DNA of 64,000 bases from UBA4416 sp036676295 (GCA_036676295.1 JAKFDE010000061.1:1-64000); one strand, 5' to 3'. Shown: positions 8,134-17,737, counted from the stretch's first letter. Program-made: numbers and translations. Notes: a model not told the origin generated them from the sequence alone.

Positions 8134-9480
8134 ATGAAAAAAATTTACTTATCAATTAGCGCAATAGCTTTATGCGCATTTGCTCAAGGACAAAGTTTTG
8201 TTCAACAAGCAACAGGAATTACTCCAAAACAAGCTTATCAGCCAAAAAGCACCAATTTTTCGGTTGCAAAAACTCAAAAAGTAACCGGTGGTGTGGTTGC
8301 TGGTCGTTTTGACCCAAGTTATTCACTTCCAATTGCACGTGGTAAAACCGTAGGTTCTACAGGAGCAGAAGATTATGGTGTTTATGTAGCGCCTATTTTC
8401 GTTGATTCTACTGTACAATCTTCGTTTTCAACTGCTTCAGTTATTGATGGACATTTTATTGGTCAAAACTTTGATCCTAAATCAATCATCTTTGATCCAA
8501 ATTTTGTGTCTTTATTTTCAAAAACAGATTCTTATACTTTAGATACTGTTTGGATTGGTGGTGTTTACCAACGCAGAGGGCACACAATAGATGATACTTT
8601 AATTGTTGAGATTGTTTGGGGTGATACATCAAATACAGCTGTATTTGGTCGTTGGTCATATGCTTCTGCTCCTATTTCTGGTTTTGGACCGTTTGTAACT
8701 CCAAAATACACTACAGTTGCAGGAACACCAGGTGATCAAATCCGTTATTCTGCTCCGGCATCTAACAAAATTTCAATTAAACACGTTTTAACAAAAGCTG
8801 ATTCTACTTATATGGCTGACGTGTCTGATTATTTACCAATTGCTATTAACGGTACATTAGGCCAATTAATTCCTGCTAATAATATTGTGAACTGTGGTTT
8901 CAGCTTCAACGCTGGAGGTACTCACTCTATGGGCGATATTTCTTGGGCTTCTTCTACTAGTCCAAATCCTGGTGTAATTAGTGGATGGGCTGCTATCCAG
9001 TATGCACAAGACGTTCCGGCAATTGCTGCGATCAGTGATGTATCTGATGGATATGATGATTTTGGAACTGGTAAAAACTTTTCTATTGACATTTTCAAAA
9101 AAGGCCGTTACGGTCAAGAAGCTGGAGCTTTCGCTACTGCTGCAAGAGGTGCTTTCTATTGGGGATATTGGATTGATTTCTCTGTTCATGGAACATCAAC
9201 TGTTGGTATGCAAGAATTAGAGAAAAACGGCTTTTTATTAGGTCAAAACATTCCTAATCCATTCAGCGGTAGTTCTAAAGTTAACTACATGATCGAAAAA
9301 GAAGCTAATTCAGCTATTTTCACTGTTACTGATGTAATGGGTCGTGTAATTTCTTCTCAAAAAGCTGATGCTTCTAAAGGAACTCACTCTATTGATTTAG
9401 GAACATACGCTGCAGGTGTATATTACTATTCATTAAACATTGATGGTAAAGTTACTACAATGAAAATGATTGCTCAATAA
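8134..9480 (+). CDS. Secreted T9SS cargo protein with type A sorting domain
   Basis: A 448-residue protein with a signal peptide (MKKIYLSISAIALCAFAQG, about 1-19). The central region (about 60-360) has no family I recognise and is rich in Ser, Thr, Gly and aromatic residues. The last 75 residues are a clear T9SS type A C-terminal domain: GQNIPNPFSGSS, then FTVTDVMGRVISS, then AAGVYYYSLNIDG and KMIAQ. The protein should cross the outer membrane by T9SS and be released or attached to the surface. It is a single-gene unit with a strong terminator. Upstream lies 147 bp of AT-rich sequence. The favourable codon use and simple start context suggest a well expressed product, but that is inference. 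Confidence 0.9.
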   Translation: MKKIYLSISAIALCAFAQGQSFVQQATGITPKQAYQPKSTNFSVAKTQKVTGGVVAGRFDPSYSLPIARGKTVGSTGAEDYGVYVAPIFVDSTVQSSFSTASVIDGHFIGQNFDPKSIIFDPNFVSLFSKTDSYTLDTVWIGGVYQRRGHTIDDTLIVEIVWGDTSNTAVFGRWSYASAPISGFGPFVTPKYTTVAGTPGDQIRYSAPASNKISIKHVLTKADSTYMADVSDYLPIAINGTLGQLIPANNIVNCGFSFNAGGTHSMGDISWASSTSPNPGVISGWAAIQYAQDVPAIAAISDVSDGYDDFGTGKNFSIDIFKKGRYGQEAGAFATAARGAFYWGYWIDFSVHGTSTVGMQELEKNGFLLGQNIPNPFSGSSKVNYMIEKEANSAIFTVTDVMGRVISSQKADASKGTHSIDLGTYAAGVYYYSLNIDGKVTTMKMIAQ

Positions 9481-9500
9481 TCATTAAATAACATTAAACA

Positions 9501-9535
9501 AAAAACCCGTTCACTATTAGCGAACGGGTTTTTTA
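9501..9535. terminator. Bidirectional intrinsic terminator
   Basis: AAAAACCCGTTC and GAACGGGTTTTT form a 12-bp stem around a 9-base loop, with A and T tracts on each side. It lies between the convergent T9SS cargo gene and mfd and can serve both. Confidence 0.85.
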
Positions 9536-9547
9536 TTGTCAATTTTT

Positions 9548-12500
9548 TTAATTTTCTGTAGGTAAAACAATCAGCGTATTTATTTTTTCAAGAACCAATA
9601 TCGCCTCATCTACGCTTTTAATGTTTTCGATGGTTAGCCACAGTTTATTGTTTTGTTCTTTTAAAGCTGTTTGTTTGGGTGTTTTTTGGGCATATAGCAA
9701 TACTGCCTTAAACATAGGTGAGTTATAATAGTCGCTATCCTGCTTGCTTAAGAAATAAGACAGCATCTTATTATTTTTCAATGTAATTTTTTCGAAACCG
9801 AGTTTCATCGCAGCCCAACGCATCCGCACTACATTAATTAACTCAGACACCTCTATTGGTAAAGGCCCAAAACGATCTCTTAAGTGTTCCTGATATTGGG
9901 TTAATTCTTCTTCTTTGGTAATATTATCCAGTTCTCGGTATAATAACAACCGCTCTGTCAAATTACTCACGTAGCTTTCCGGAATCAACAACTGTAGATC
10001 GGTATCAACTACGGTTTCTTTTACAAACTGTCGTGAAAACACAGATTTATCTGTATTAGCCGATTCATTGGCCTCAATCGATTGTTTATACCAATCTTCT
10101 TGTTTCAGCTCTTCAATCGCCTCGTTTAAGATCTTCATATAGGTATCAAAACCCATATCATTAATGAAACCACTTTGTTCTCCACCCAATAAATTTCCCG
10201 CACCACGTATATCTAAATCTCGCATAGCAATTTGAAAACCGCTTCCCAGATCACTAAATTCTACAATAGCTGTCAGTCGCTTTCGGGCTTCGCTGGTTAA
10301 ATTAATAAACGGTGGAGTTAATAGATAACAAAACGCTTTTTTATTGCTACGCCCTACTCTGCCTCGCATTTGGTGAAGATCGCTTAATCCAAAATTTTGT
10401 GAATCATTAATAATGATCGTATTCGCATTGCTAATATCCAAGCCCGATTCGATAATGGTTGTAGCTACCAACACATCATATTCTCCTTCTATAAACCCAA
10501 GCAACACATCTTCCATCTTATCACCATCCATTTGTCCATGGCCAACCGCAATGCGCGCTTCGGGCACCAAGCGTTGTAAAATACCCGCAACTTCTTGTAT
10601 GTTTTGTACTTTATTATGAACGAAATAAACCTGCCCACCCCTACTTAATTCATAAGAAATGGCATCTCTGATGGCTTCCTCACTAAAGGTCATTAACTCT
10701 GTTTGTACCGGATAACGATTTGGCGGAGGCGTTGATATCACGGACAGATCACGCGCCCCCATTAAACTAAACTGTAACGTTCTTGGGATGGGCGTTGCCG
10801 TTAAAGTAAGTGTGTCTACCGATGTTTTAAAGGTTTTTAATTTATCTTTGATGCCTACGCCAAATTTTTGTTCTTCATCAATGATCAATAAGCCAAGATC
10901 CTTGAACTTCATATCCTTACCCACAATCTTATGGGTGCCTATCAAGATATCTATTTTTCCATCTGCTATTCCGGCAATGGTTTCTTTGGTTTCTTTAGCT
11001 GATTTAAACCGATTGATAAAACTAACTTTGCAAGGCAAGTCTTTTAATCTTTCGCTAAATGTTTTATAATGCTGATAAGCTAAAATTGTAGTAGGAACTA
11101 ACACAGCAACCTGTTTACTATCACATACGGCTTTAAAAGCAGCGCGAATGGCTATTTCGGTTTTACCAAAACCCACATCACCACACACCAAACGATCCAT
11201 TGGATGTGGCTTTTCCATATCACGCTTCACATCATTGGTTACTTTGTACTGATCAGGCGTATCTTCATAAATAAACGACGCCTCTAATTCGTGTTGCAAA
11301 TAATTGTCTTGCGGATAACGATGACCCTCTTGGGCTTTACGTTTGGCATACAGTTTAATTAAATCGTAAGCAACCTCTTTAACATTGCGTTTTGTTTTTT
11401 GTTTTAAGGTTGCCCAAGTCGTAGAACCAATTTTATCTATACGAGGGACATTTCCTTCCTTGCCGGTATATTTACTAATGCGGTGTAAGCTATGAATGCT
11501 TACATATAAAAAGTCGTTGTCTTTATAAACTAACTTTACGGCCTCCTGCTCTTTACCATTAACATTTAATTTTACTAAGCCACCAAAACGGCCAATACCA
11601 TGATCAATGTGCGTTACAAAATCTCCCGGATTTAATGATAAAATTTCTTTTAGTGTTAATGACTCGGCCGTTTTATAACGCGTTTCTTTTAAATGGAATC
11701 GGTGATAACGTTCAAAAACCTGATGATCCGTATAACAAGCAACTTTTAATTCATGATCAATAAACCCTTCATGAATATTAATATTTACGTGCTCTATTAA
11801 ACTTTCCGCCGTACGGTGTTCTTTAGACAAGATATCATTAAAGATCGTATGTAAACGTTCTGCTTGTTTGTTATTATCAGTCGTTAAATAGTTTTTATAT
11901 CCTTTGGCTTTATTGGCTTTCAGATCATTAATAAGCATTTCAAAATTTTTATTGAACTGCGGCTGTGGGCTTTGATTAAATGTGATTTCTTGCGTAGCAA
12001 TTGCTGCAGACAAACCGTGTTCTATAATTCTAAAAGGCTTTATTTGTGATAAAAATTCTTCGCCTCTGATGTATAATTCGTTGGGGGCTAAATGTTCTAC
12101 TGTTCCAATAATTTGAGAGAACATTTTTTCTGCTTTCTCAAATTGCTTTTCAATCTGTTCTTTTGATAACAACACATCATCAAAACACAAAACCGTATCG
12201 CTTGATAAATAATCAAAGATCGCTTGTCTAACCTCAATCACCTGATTAGATTGAATATCCGGGATGATGGTGACAAAATCGTAATTGTGATTAGACAATT
12301 GAGACGCCGGATCAAACGTTCGGATAGCATCCACATCGTTTCCAAATAATTCAATACGATATGGTAATTCATGGGCAAACGAATACACGTCTACAATGCC
12401 ACCACGAATCGCATATTGTCCGGGCTCCGACACAAAATCACATAACTCAAAATCATAACTCATTAAAAATTCCTGTATGAAATCGATGCTGAGCTTATCT

Positions 12501-12919
12501 CCTTTTTTAATTACGAGTGTGTTTTTGCTTAAGCTTGTTTTAGACGCCACTTTTTCGGCAAGGGCGGCAGCATAGGTCACTACAATGCCTGAGTAATTTT
12601 CTTTGCTTAATTGACTTAAGGTTTCTGCACGTTCTTGTACAGAGGCGTTACTCGTTTTTTCTTCTTTGTAGGGAACCTTATAACTTTCAGGAAAATAATG
12701 AATGTGTTTCTCAGGAAGTAATGCTTGCAGATCGTTTAGAACATAGGCTGCTTTTTCTTTATCGTTACAAACAATAAAATAATTAGAAGAGGTGTTTTGA
12801 AACAAGTCATTTACCAAAAAGGCAAAAGCTGACCCTCGCAAACCGGAAATAAATACATTTGTATTAAGGTTTACTTGCTTTTGTTGTAGCTCACTCCAAA
12901 ACTTACCGTTCCACCACAT
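9548..12919 (-). CDS. mfd: Transcription-repair coupling factor Mfd
   Basis: A 1123-residue protein, full length for Mfd. It displaces stalled RNA polymerase and recruits UvrA. The UvrB-like N-terminal domains cover about 1-330. The CarD-like RNA polymerase interaction domain is at about 430-500 (LNPGDFVTHIDHGIGRFGG). The RecG-like translocase has Walker A GDVGFGKTEIA, the DEEQ box LLIIDEEQKFGVG and motif TATPIPRTL. Helicase motif VI is QMRGRVGRS. The C-terminal D7 domain begins near residue 980. It is a single gene ending at a terminator shared with the convergent T9SS gene. No unusual features. Confidence 0.97.
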   Translation of the reverse strand: MWWNGKFWSELQQKQVNLNTNVFISGLRGSAFAFLVNDLFQNTSSNYFIVCNDKEKAAYVLNDLQALLPEKHIHYFPESYKVPYKEEKTSNASVQERAETLSQLSKENYSGIVVTYAAALAEKVASKTSLSKNTLVIKKGDKLSIDFIQEFLMSYDFELCDFVSEPGQYAIRGGIVDVYSFAHELPYRIELFGNDVDAIRTFDPASQLSNHNYDFVTIIPDIQSNQVIEVRQAIFDYLSSDTVLCFDDVLLSKEQIEKQFEKAEKMFSQIIGTVEHLAPNELYIRGEEFLSQIKPFRIIEHGLSAAIATQEITFNQSPQPQFNKNFEMLINDLKANKAKGYKNYLTTDNNKQAERLHTIFNDILSKEHRTAESLIEHVNINIHEGFIDHELKVACYTDHQVFERYHRFHLKETRYKTAESLTLKEILSLNPGDFVTHIDHGIGRFGGLVKLNVNGKEQEAVKLVYKDNDFLYVSIHSLHRISKYTGKEGNVPRIDKIGSTTWATLKQKTKRNVKEVAYDLIKLYAKRKAQEGHRYPQDNYLQHELEASFIYEDTPDQYKVTNDVKRDMEKPHPMDRLVCGDVGFGKTEIAIRAAFKAVCDSKQVAVLVPTTILAYQHYKTFSERLKDLPCKVSFINRFKSAKETKETIAGIADGKIDILIGTHKIVGKDMKFKDLGLLIIDEEQKFGVGIKDKLKTFKTSVDTLTLTATPIPRTLQFSLMGARDLSVISTPPPNRYPVQTELMTFSEEAIRDAISYELSRGGQVYFVHNKVQNIQEVAGILQRLVPEARIAVGHGQMDGDKMEDVLLGFIEGEYDVLVATTIIESGLDISNANTIIINDSQNFGLSDLHQMRGRVGRSNKKAFCYLLTPPFINLTSEARKRLTAIVEFSDLGSGFQIAMRDLDIRGAGNLLGGEQSGFINDMGFDTYMKILNEAIEELKQEDWYKQSIEANESANTDKSVFSRQFVKETVVDTDLQLLIPESYVSNLTERLLLYRELDNITKEEELTQYQEHLRDRFGPLPIEVSELINVVRMRWAAMKLGFEKITLKNNKMLSYFLSKQDSDYYNSPMFKAVLLYAQKTPKQTALKEQNNKLWLTIENIKSVDEAILVLEKINTLIVLPTEN

Positions 12920-13190
12920 TGATGCGGTAAAAGTAAGAAACTATTTTCGTATAAACCGAATAGTTGCACAAAAGAAATGGTTTAAAAACCAGAAACACTT
13001 TACTCTTTGAAAAACAAAATTAACTCGTTGAAGAATGTTCTTTATACATTTACCGCTTTATAGGCTGCTATGTGTTAACTGCTGTAAATCCCTTATTTTA
13101 CTGGCAAATACAGGTGTTTTGTTCCGGCTAAGATTTTTAGAAATCCCATAATCATTTTTAATCTTACCGTTTTCGTGTATTTTTTTAGTG

Positions 13191-14468
13191 ATGTTTGTAA
13201 AAAAAATTATGGCTCGCATTTCTTATATTTTATTTTTCGTCTCTTGCTTTATCACTAGTGTTTTTGCACAACAACACAAAAAACTAAAAGTATTATTTCT
13301 TGGCAACAGCTATACTTACGTAAACAATTTACCGCAATTAATTAAAGACATTGCTTTAGCAAACGGTGATACACTTGTGTTTGACAGTAACTGCCCCGGT
13401 GGCCAAACCTTTCATGGACATTTTTTGGATGCCACCAGTATTTCAAAAATTAACTCGCAAGCCTGGGATTGTGTGGTTTTACAAGCACAAAGCCAAGAGC
13501 CTTCGTTTGATCCATCACAAGTTGAAACTGAAACACTGCCTTATGCTATAAAACTAGACAGTGTTATTAATCACAATAACAGCTGTACAGAGACAGTGTT
13601 TTATGAAACCTGGGGAAGAAAAAATGGTGATGCTTCAAACTGCGCAGCCTACCCTCCAATTTGCACTTACATTGGCATGCAAAACAGATTAAAGGAATCT
13701 TACAAATTATTTGCGGATACAACTCATTCTACTTTTTCTCCGGCAGGAGAAGCCTTTAGAAAATCAATAGCGCAAAATCCATCTCTAGAATTGTATAATG
13801 CCGATCAAAGTCACCCATCTTTAGAGGGTTCCTATTTAACGGCTTGTGTGTTTTACGAAGTATTGTTTCATAAAAGTGTTTTAACTAACACTTTCACCGC
13901 TGGGGTTTCTGCCGCCAACGTGGCCTTCTTACAACAAGTAGCTCATAGTGTGGTTAATGATAGTTTATCCACGTGGAACATTGGAAAATATACGCCATGG
14001 GCTCCTTTTACATATACATTAACGGGTTCACTTAACTATCAGTTTAATAGCCAGTCGCCTAATGCAAACAACAAATGGTATTTTGGCGATGGAACAACAA
14101 GTTTACTAAGCAACCCAACACACGCTTATGCTAATAGTCAAAACTACACTGTTTCACACGTGGTAAGTAATGCTTGTTCTAAAGATTCTTCTTCAATGGT
14201 CTTAAATACAACCATCACCGGACTACATGAAACAATATTAAATACAATTATTTCAATTTATCCAAACCCAGCCGAAAATATTATTCATGTTAAGCTTGAT
14301 CAAAATGAACTGTTAGAATACAGAATTTATGATGTTGTGGGTAAACAATATCTAACAGGTAAAACTTCCAAATCAATTAACATTGCGTCGCTACCAGCTG
14401 GTGTTTATTTTGTAGAAGTTCAAACGGGTCACAAACCACTCACGCTAAAATTTACAAAACATGATTAA
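13191..14468 (+). CDS. SGNH-hydrolase-like T9SS-secreted protein with PKD domain
   Basis: About 425 residues. A signal peptide (ILFFVSCFITSVFAQ) precedes an SGNH/DUF4886-like domain (about 30-255). It opens with LKVLFLGNSYTYVNNLP, where the G-N-S of block I carries the candidate nucleophile Ser; the later D-x-x-H-P-S (DQSHPSLEGSYL) supplies the candidate catalytic His. A PKD-like segment follows (KWYFGDGTTS, about 295-340), then a T9SS type A sorting domain (ISIYPNPAEN to the end). It is probably a secreted esterase or carbohydrate deacylase; the substrate cannot be told. Start: GTG 13188, ATG 13191 and ATG 13209 are all in frame; I prefer ATG 13191. It ends before a strong hairpin. Confidence 0.85.
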   Translation: MFVKKIMARISYILFFVSCFITSVFAQQHKKLKVLFLGNSYTYVNNLPQLIKDIALANGDTLVFDSNCPGGQTFHGHFLDATSISKINSQAWDCVVLQAQSQEPSFDPSQVETETLPYAIKLDSVINHNNSCTETVFYETWGRKNGDASNCAAYPPICTYIGMQNRLKESYKLFADTTHSTFSPAGEAFRKSIAQNPSLELYNADQSHPSLEGSYLTACVFYEVLFHKSVLTNTFTAGVSAANVAFLQQVAHSVVNDSLSTWNIGKYTPWAPFTYTLTGSLNYQFNSQSPNANNKWYFGDGTTSLLSNPTHAYANSQNYTVSHVVSNACSKDSSSMVLNTTITGLHETILNTIISIYPNPAENIIHVKLDQNELLEYRIYDVVGKQYLTGKTSKSINIASLPAGVYFVEVQTGHKPLTLKFTKHD

Positions 14469-14511
14469 AGACTTACGCGGTGTAACCTGTAATTAAGAAA
14501 AAATTTATCAT

Positions 14512-14543
14512 AAAAAAGCCTAAACATATGTTTAGGCTTTTTT
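14512..14543. terminator. Perfectly palindromic bidirectional terminator
   Basis: AAAAAAGCCTAAACAT is followed directly by its exact complement ATGTTTAGGCTTTTTT, giving a 16-bp stem between convergent genes. The tight loop is unusual, but the A and T tracts fit intrinsic termination on both strands. Confidence 0.75.
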
Positions 14544-14568
14544 GTTTTGTTTACAAAGAACAACATCT

Positions 14569-14598
14569 CCCGCCCTGCGGGCATCCTCTTCAAAGAGG
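14569..14598. repeat. Pair of GC-rich extragenic palindromes
   Basis: CCCGC-CCT-GCGGG (14569-14581) and CCTCTT-CA-AAGAGG (14585-14598) lie side by side between the terminator and the fumC stop. They are much richer in GC than the surrounding sequence and look like a REP-type extragenic element. Whether it recurs in the genome cannot be seen here. Confidence 0.5.
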
Positions 14599-14606
14599 GA
14601 ATTAAA

Positions 14607-16004
14607 TTATTTCAAACTACCGATCATGTCTTCAGGCTTCACCCACTCTGTGAATTGTTCGTTGTTTAAGTAGCCTAATTCTATGGATGCTTCACGTAGG
14701 GTTTTGTTTCCTTTGTGAGCCGTCTTCGCAATTTTAGCTGCTTTTTCATAACCAATATGTGGATTTAACGCTGTTACCAACATTAAGGAGTTTTCTAAAT
14801 GTTTTTGAATTTCCGGTAAGTTTGCTTCAATACCATCAGAACATTTTTCTGTAAATGATACACAAGCATCCCCAATTAATCGTGCCGATTGTAAAACGTT
14901 TGCAGCGATCAATGGTTTAAACACATTTAATTCGAAGTGTCCGTTTAATCCGCCAACTGTTGCTGCAACATCGTTTCCAATTACCTGAGCACATACCATC
15001 GTTAAAGCTTCCGGTTGAGTTGGATTTACTTTACCGGGCATAATAGACGATCCCGGTTCGTTATCCGGAATGATCAATTCCCCTATTCCACAACGTGGTC
15101 CAGAAGACAACATGCGAATATCATTTGCGATTTTAAATAGCGCTACTGCACTACGTTTTAAAGCGCCGCTTAATTCAATCATCGCATCATGTGCTGCTAA
15201 TGCTTCGAATTTATTTGGAGCAGTTACAAATGGTAAACCTGTTAATTCAGCAATTTTCTTCGCTACTAACACATCGTATCCTTTTGGAGTGTTTAATCCG
15301 GTACCAACCGCTGTTCCGCCTAATGCCAATTCTTTAACCGCTTCTAATGCGTTTTTCAAGGCGCGGATACTCATGTTTATTTGCTGCACATAACCGCTAA
15401 ACTCTTGTCCTAATGACAAAGGCGTAGCATCCATAAAGTGTGTACGCCCTGTTTTTATAATATTTTCAAATGCTTTCGCTTTTTTGTTTAAAGAGTCGCG
15501 TAGTTTTTCCATTCCCGGAATAGTGATCTCTACTACTTGTTTGTATGCCGCAATATGCATCGCGGTTGGGTAAGTATCGTTTGATGATTGAGATTTATTC
15601 ACATCATCATTTGGATGTAATGCTTTTGGCTCATCCGTTAATTTACCGCCATTCATCACGTGCGCACGATAAGCAATTACCTCGTTTGCATTCATGTTAC
15701 TTTGTGTACCCGAACCCGTTTGCCAGATCACTAAAGGGAATTGATCGTCTAATTTTTTTGCTAAAATTTCATCACAAGCTTTAGCAATTAGATCGCATTT
15801 TTCCTTTGATAAAACGCCTAATTCGCAATTAGCTAAAGCAGCCGCTTTTTTAAGGTAACCAAATGCATATATGATTTCCTTTGGCATACTTGCCTCAGGT
15901 CCTATTTTAAAGTTGTTACGAGAGCGTTCTGTTTGTGCTCCCCAATAAACATGCGCCGGTACTTTTACCTCGCCCATAGTGTCTTTTTCGATTCTGAATT
16001 CCAT
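14607..16004 (-). CDS. fumC: Class II fumarate hydratase FumC
   Basis: A 465-residue class II (iron-independent) fumarase that interconverts fumarate and malate in the TCA cycle. Visible signatures are VWQTGSGTQSNMNANEV, the TGRTHFMDATPLSLGQE region, and the family motif GSSIMPGKVNPTQPEA with the catalytic Ser. The frame stays open upstream to 16049, adding 15 residues (MRFFTKFVHLKTKYT). The family N-terminus is MEFRIEKDTMG, so I place the start at ATG 16004. No operon partner. Upstream, 16040-16065 holds AACGCA/ACGCAGA-type repeats often seen between genes in Bacteroidota. Confidence 0.96.
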   Translation of the reverse strand: MEFRIEKDTMGEVKVPAHVYWGAQTERSRNNFKIGPEASMPKEIIYAFGYLKKAAALANCELGVLSKEKCDLIAKACDEILAKKLDDQFPLVIWQTGSGTQSNMNANEVIAYRAHVMNGGKLTDEPKALHPNDDVNKSQSSNDTYPTAMHIAAYKQVVEITIPGMEKLRDSLNKKAKAFENIIKTGRTHFMDATPLSLGQEFSGYVQQINMSIRALKNALEAVKELALGGTAVGTGLNTPKGYDVLVAKKIAELTGLPFVTAPNKFEALAAHDAMIELSGALKRSAVALFKIANDIRMLSSGPRCGIGELIIPDNEPGSSIMPGKVNPTQPEALTMVCAQVIGNDVAATVGGLNGHFELNVFKPLIAANVLQSARLIGDACVSFTEKCSDGIEANLPEIQKHLENSLMLVTALNPHIGYEKAAKIAKTAHKGNKTLREASIELGYLNNEQFTEWVKPEDMIGSLK

Positions 16005-16135
16005 AGTGTATTTTGTTTTTAGATGGACGAATTTAGTAAAAAAACGCAACGCAGATAACGCAGACTATTAAGATTTTGTAAGATAAAAATCATCCTAATT
16101 ATATATATCCACGTTATCGGCGTCTATTAAAAAAA

Positions 16136-16167
16136 TTTGGTTATTAAAAAAACTCTATTTATATTTG
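16136..16167 (+). promoter_or_regulatory. Bacteroidota-type promoter of the tetR-like gene
   Basis: TTTG at 16136-16139 and TATATTTG at 16160-16167 are 20 bp apart. This matches the known Bacteroidota -33 (TTTG) and -7 (TAnnTTTG) elements. Transcription should start near 16174, inside the operator and only about 12 bases before the start codon. Confidence 0.7.
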
Positions 16168-16169
16168 TA

Positions 16170-16185
16170 GACTGATTAGTCAGTC
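16170..16185. promoter_or_regulatory. TetR-family operator, copy 1 (perfect palindrome)
   Basis: GACTGA-TTAG-TCAGTC is an inverted repeat with perfect 6-bp arms that touches the start codon of the repressor gene. A related 16-mer (13 of 16 bases identical) lies at 16772-16787 before the SDR gene, so the repressor probably controls both. Confidence 0.75.
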
Positions 16186-16752
16186 TTGATTTTGGATAAA
16201 AAAGAAGAAATATTAAAAGCTGCGCTTAAATTGTTTGTAGAATTTGGGTTTCACGCCACACCTACCAGCAAAATTGCTCAAGAGGCGGGGGTAGCAAACG
16301 GCACTTTGTTTCACTATTATAAGACCAAAGAAGAGTTGATTTTAGCGGTTTATACAGATGCCAAAACAAGGCTCACAGAATACATGTATACCAATTCTAG
16401 CAAGGATGAATCTTTAGAGCTGGTCTTTAAATCGTTGTACACAAATAGCCTGGAGTGGGCGCAAAACAACAAAGCTGATTTTTATTTCATTCAACAATTT
16501 TCAAGCTCGCCTTTTTATTCTTTAATTTCGACCGAAGAGATCAAAAAACAAGCAAAGCCTCATTTGGATATTTTACAACAAGGAATCAAAACGGCAGTAT
16601 TAAAGCCGCTACCCGTTGAATTGATGTATACACTTATTAACAGTCACATTGCCGGCATTAATCAATATTTGTCTTCGGACGAGTTTTCAATACAAAAACA
16701 AAAGAAGATCATCAATGAATCATTTGATCTTTTATGGGATATGATCACATAA
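16186..16752 (+). CDS. TetR/AcrR family transcriptional repressor (TTG start)
   Basis: A 188-residue TetR regulator. The N-terminal helix-turn-helix lies at about 27-50 (TSKIAQEAGVANGTLFHYYKTKEEL), followed by an all-helical ligand-binding domain I cannot assign to a ligand. An in-frame stop (TAG at 16177) closes the frame just upstream and the first ATG is too far inside. Translation must therefore start at TTG 16186 (or TTG 16192). The perfect palindrome at 16170-16185 overlaps the predicted transcription start, so autorepression is expected. The next gene, an SDR dehydrogenase 65 bp downstream, has its own degenerate operator copy and is the likely target. Confidence 0.88.
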   Translation: MILDKKEEILKAALKLFVEFGFHATPTSKIAQEAGVANGTLFHYYKTKEELILAVYTDAKTRLTEYMYTNSSKDESLELVFKSLYTNSLEWAQNNKADFYFIQQFSSSPFYSLISTEEIKKQAKPHLDILQQGIKTAVLKPLPVELMYTLINSHIAGINQYLSSDEFSIQKQKKIINESFDLLWDMIT

Positions 16753-16771
16753 AAAAATTTATCATTGTTTA

Positions 16772-16787
16772 GAGTGAGTAGTCAATC
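16772..16787. promoter_or_regulatory. TetR-family operator, copy 2 (degenerate)
   Basis: GAGTGAGTAGTCAATC matches copy 1 at 13 of 16 positions. It lies 5 bases after TATCATTG (16760-16767), a near match to the Bacteroidota -7 element, the same layout as at the repressor promoter. It precedes the SDR gene by 30 bp. Confidence 0.55.
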
Positions 16788-16817
16788 TATGATATAAAAT
16801 TAAAAACAAAAATAATC

Positions 16818-17633
16818 ATGAATAAAGTAATTTTAATAACAGGAGCCTCTTCAGGCATTGGAAAAGAAACCGCAAAACTATTAATTGAAGCGGGCAACAT
16901 TGTATATGGTGCTGCTAGAAGAATTGACAAAATGAATGATCTAAAAGAACTGGGCATAAAACTTTTGGAAATGGATGTGACCAATGATCAATCAATGGTT
17001 AATGGTATTCAAAAAATAATTGAAGTAGAAAAGCGTATTGATGTTCTTGTTAACAATGCCGGTTATGGCTCTTACGGTGCCTTAGAAGATGTGTCTATTT
17101 CAGAAGCTAAATACCAATTTGAAGTTAATGTTTTTGGCTTAGCCCGATTAACCCAATTAGTGTTGCCTCACATGCGCCAACAAGGGTCCGGAAAAATCGT
17201 CAATATTTCTTCCATGGGAGGAAAATTTGGAGAACCACATGGCGCCTGGTATCACGCCACCAAATATGCCGTTGAAGGATTAAGTGACAGTTTAAGAATG
17301 GAGTTAAAACAATTCAACATTGATGTTGTGATTATTGAACCGGGTGCTATAAAATCTGAGTGGGGAGGAATAGCCAAAGAAAATCTTTTGAAAGTATCTG
17401 GAAATACTGCCTATAAAAAGCTGGCCGAAAAACATGCAGCGTTAATTGACAAAACATATAAACGTGTGGGATCCGAACCTATTGTAATTGCAAAGTCAAT
17501 TGCCAAAGCAATTAATTCAAACAATCCTAAAACGAGATATACAGTTGGAGGAGGGGCAAAACTCATCCTGTTCTTAAGAAGTATTTTATCCGACAGACTA
17601 TTTGACAAACTATTTATGAGTCAAATGAAATAA
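16818..17633 (+). CDS. Short-chain dehydrogenase/reductase (SDR)
   Basis: A 271-residue classical SDR. The cofactor motif TGASSGIG is at about 8-15 and NNAG at about 80-83. The catalytic Ser is in VNISSMGGK (about 132), and Y-x3-K is in WYHATKYAVEG (Tyr/Lys about 147-151). After the Rossmann core, PGAIKSEWGG fits the substrate loop. The Arg in AARRID after the second beta strand suggests NADP(H). The closest general type is the oxidoreductase group annotated with retinol or ketoacyl reductases; the substrate is unknown. It follows a TetR gene and carries a related operator, so it is probably induced by the TetR ligand. Confidence 0.9.
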   Translation: MNKVILITGASSGIGKETAKLLIEAGNIVYGAARRIDKMNDLKELGIKLLEMDVTNDQSMVNGIQKIIEVEKRIDVLVNNAGYGSYGALEDVSISEAKYQFEVNVFGLARLTQLVLPHMRQQGSGKIVNISSMGGKFGEPHGAWYHATKYAVEGLSDSLRMELKQFNIDVVIIEPGAIKSEWGGIAKENLLKVSGNTAYKKLAEKHAALIDKTYKRVGSEPIVIAKSIAKAINSNNPKTRYTVGGGAKLILFLRSILSDRLFDKLFMSQMK

Positions 17634-17688
17634 AATATTTGGTTCCTCATACTCTATTTACAAAGAGTAGCCACAAATAAATAATCAT

Positions 17689-17717
17689 AAAAGCCGCACT
17701 AAATTGTGCGGCTTTTT
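17689..17717 (+). terminator. Intrinsic terminator after the SDR gene
   Basis: AAAAGCCGCAC and GTGCGGCTTTTT form an 11-bp stem with a 6-base loop and a T tract. Confidence 0.85.
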
Positions 17718-17721
17718 ATTT

Positions 17722-17737
17722 GGTTCCACGTGAAACA
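17722..17737. other. parS-like ParB-binding site 1
   Basis: GGTTCCACGTGAAACA differs from the broadly conserved parS consensus TGTTNCACGTGAAACA only at the first base. Confidence 0.75.

Noticed and set aside
13965..13980. Possible fifth parS site TTATCCACGTGGAACA inside the SGNH-like gene
   Set aside because: Two mismatches, both in the left arm, and 3.7 kb away from the clear sites; it may be chance.
16005..16049. N-terminal extension of fumC by 15 residues
   Set aside because: The family starts at MEFRIEKDTMG; the extension is open frame without homology or a better start context.
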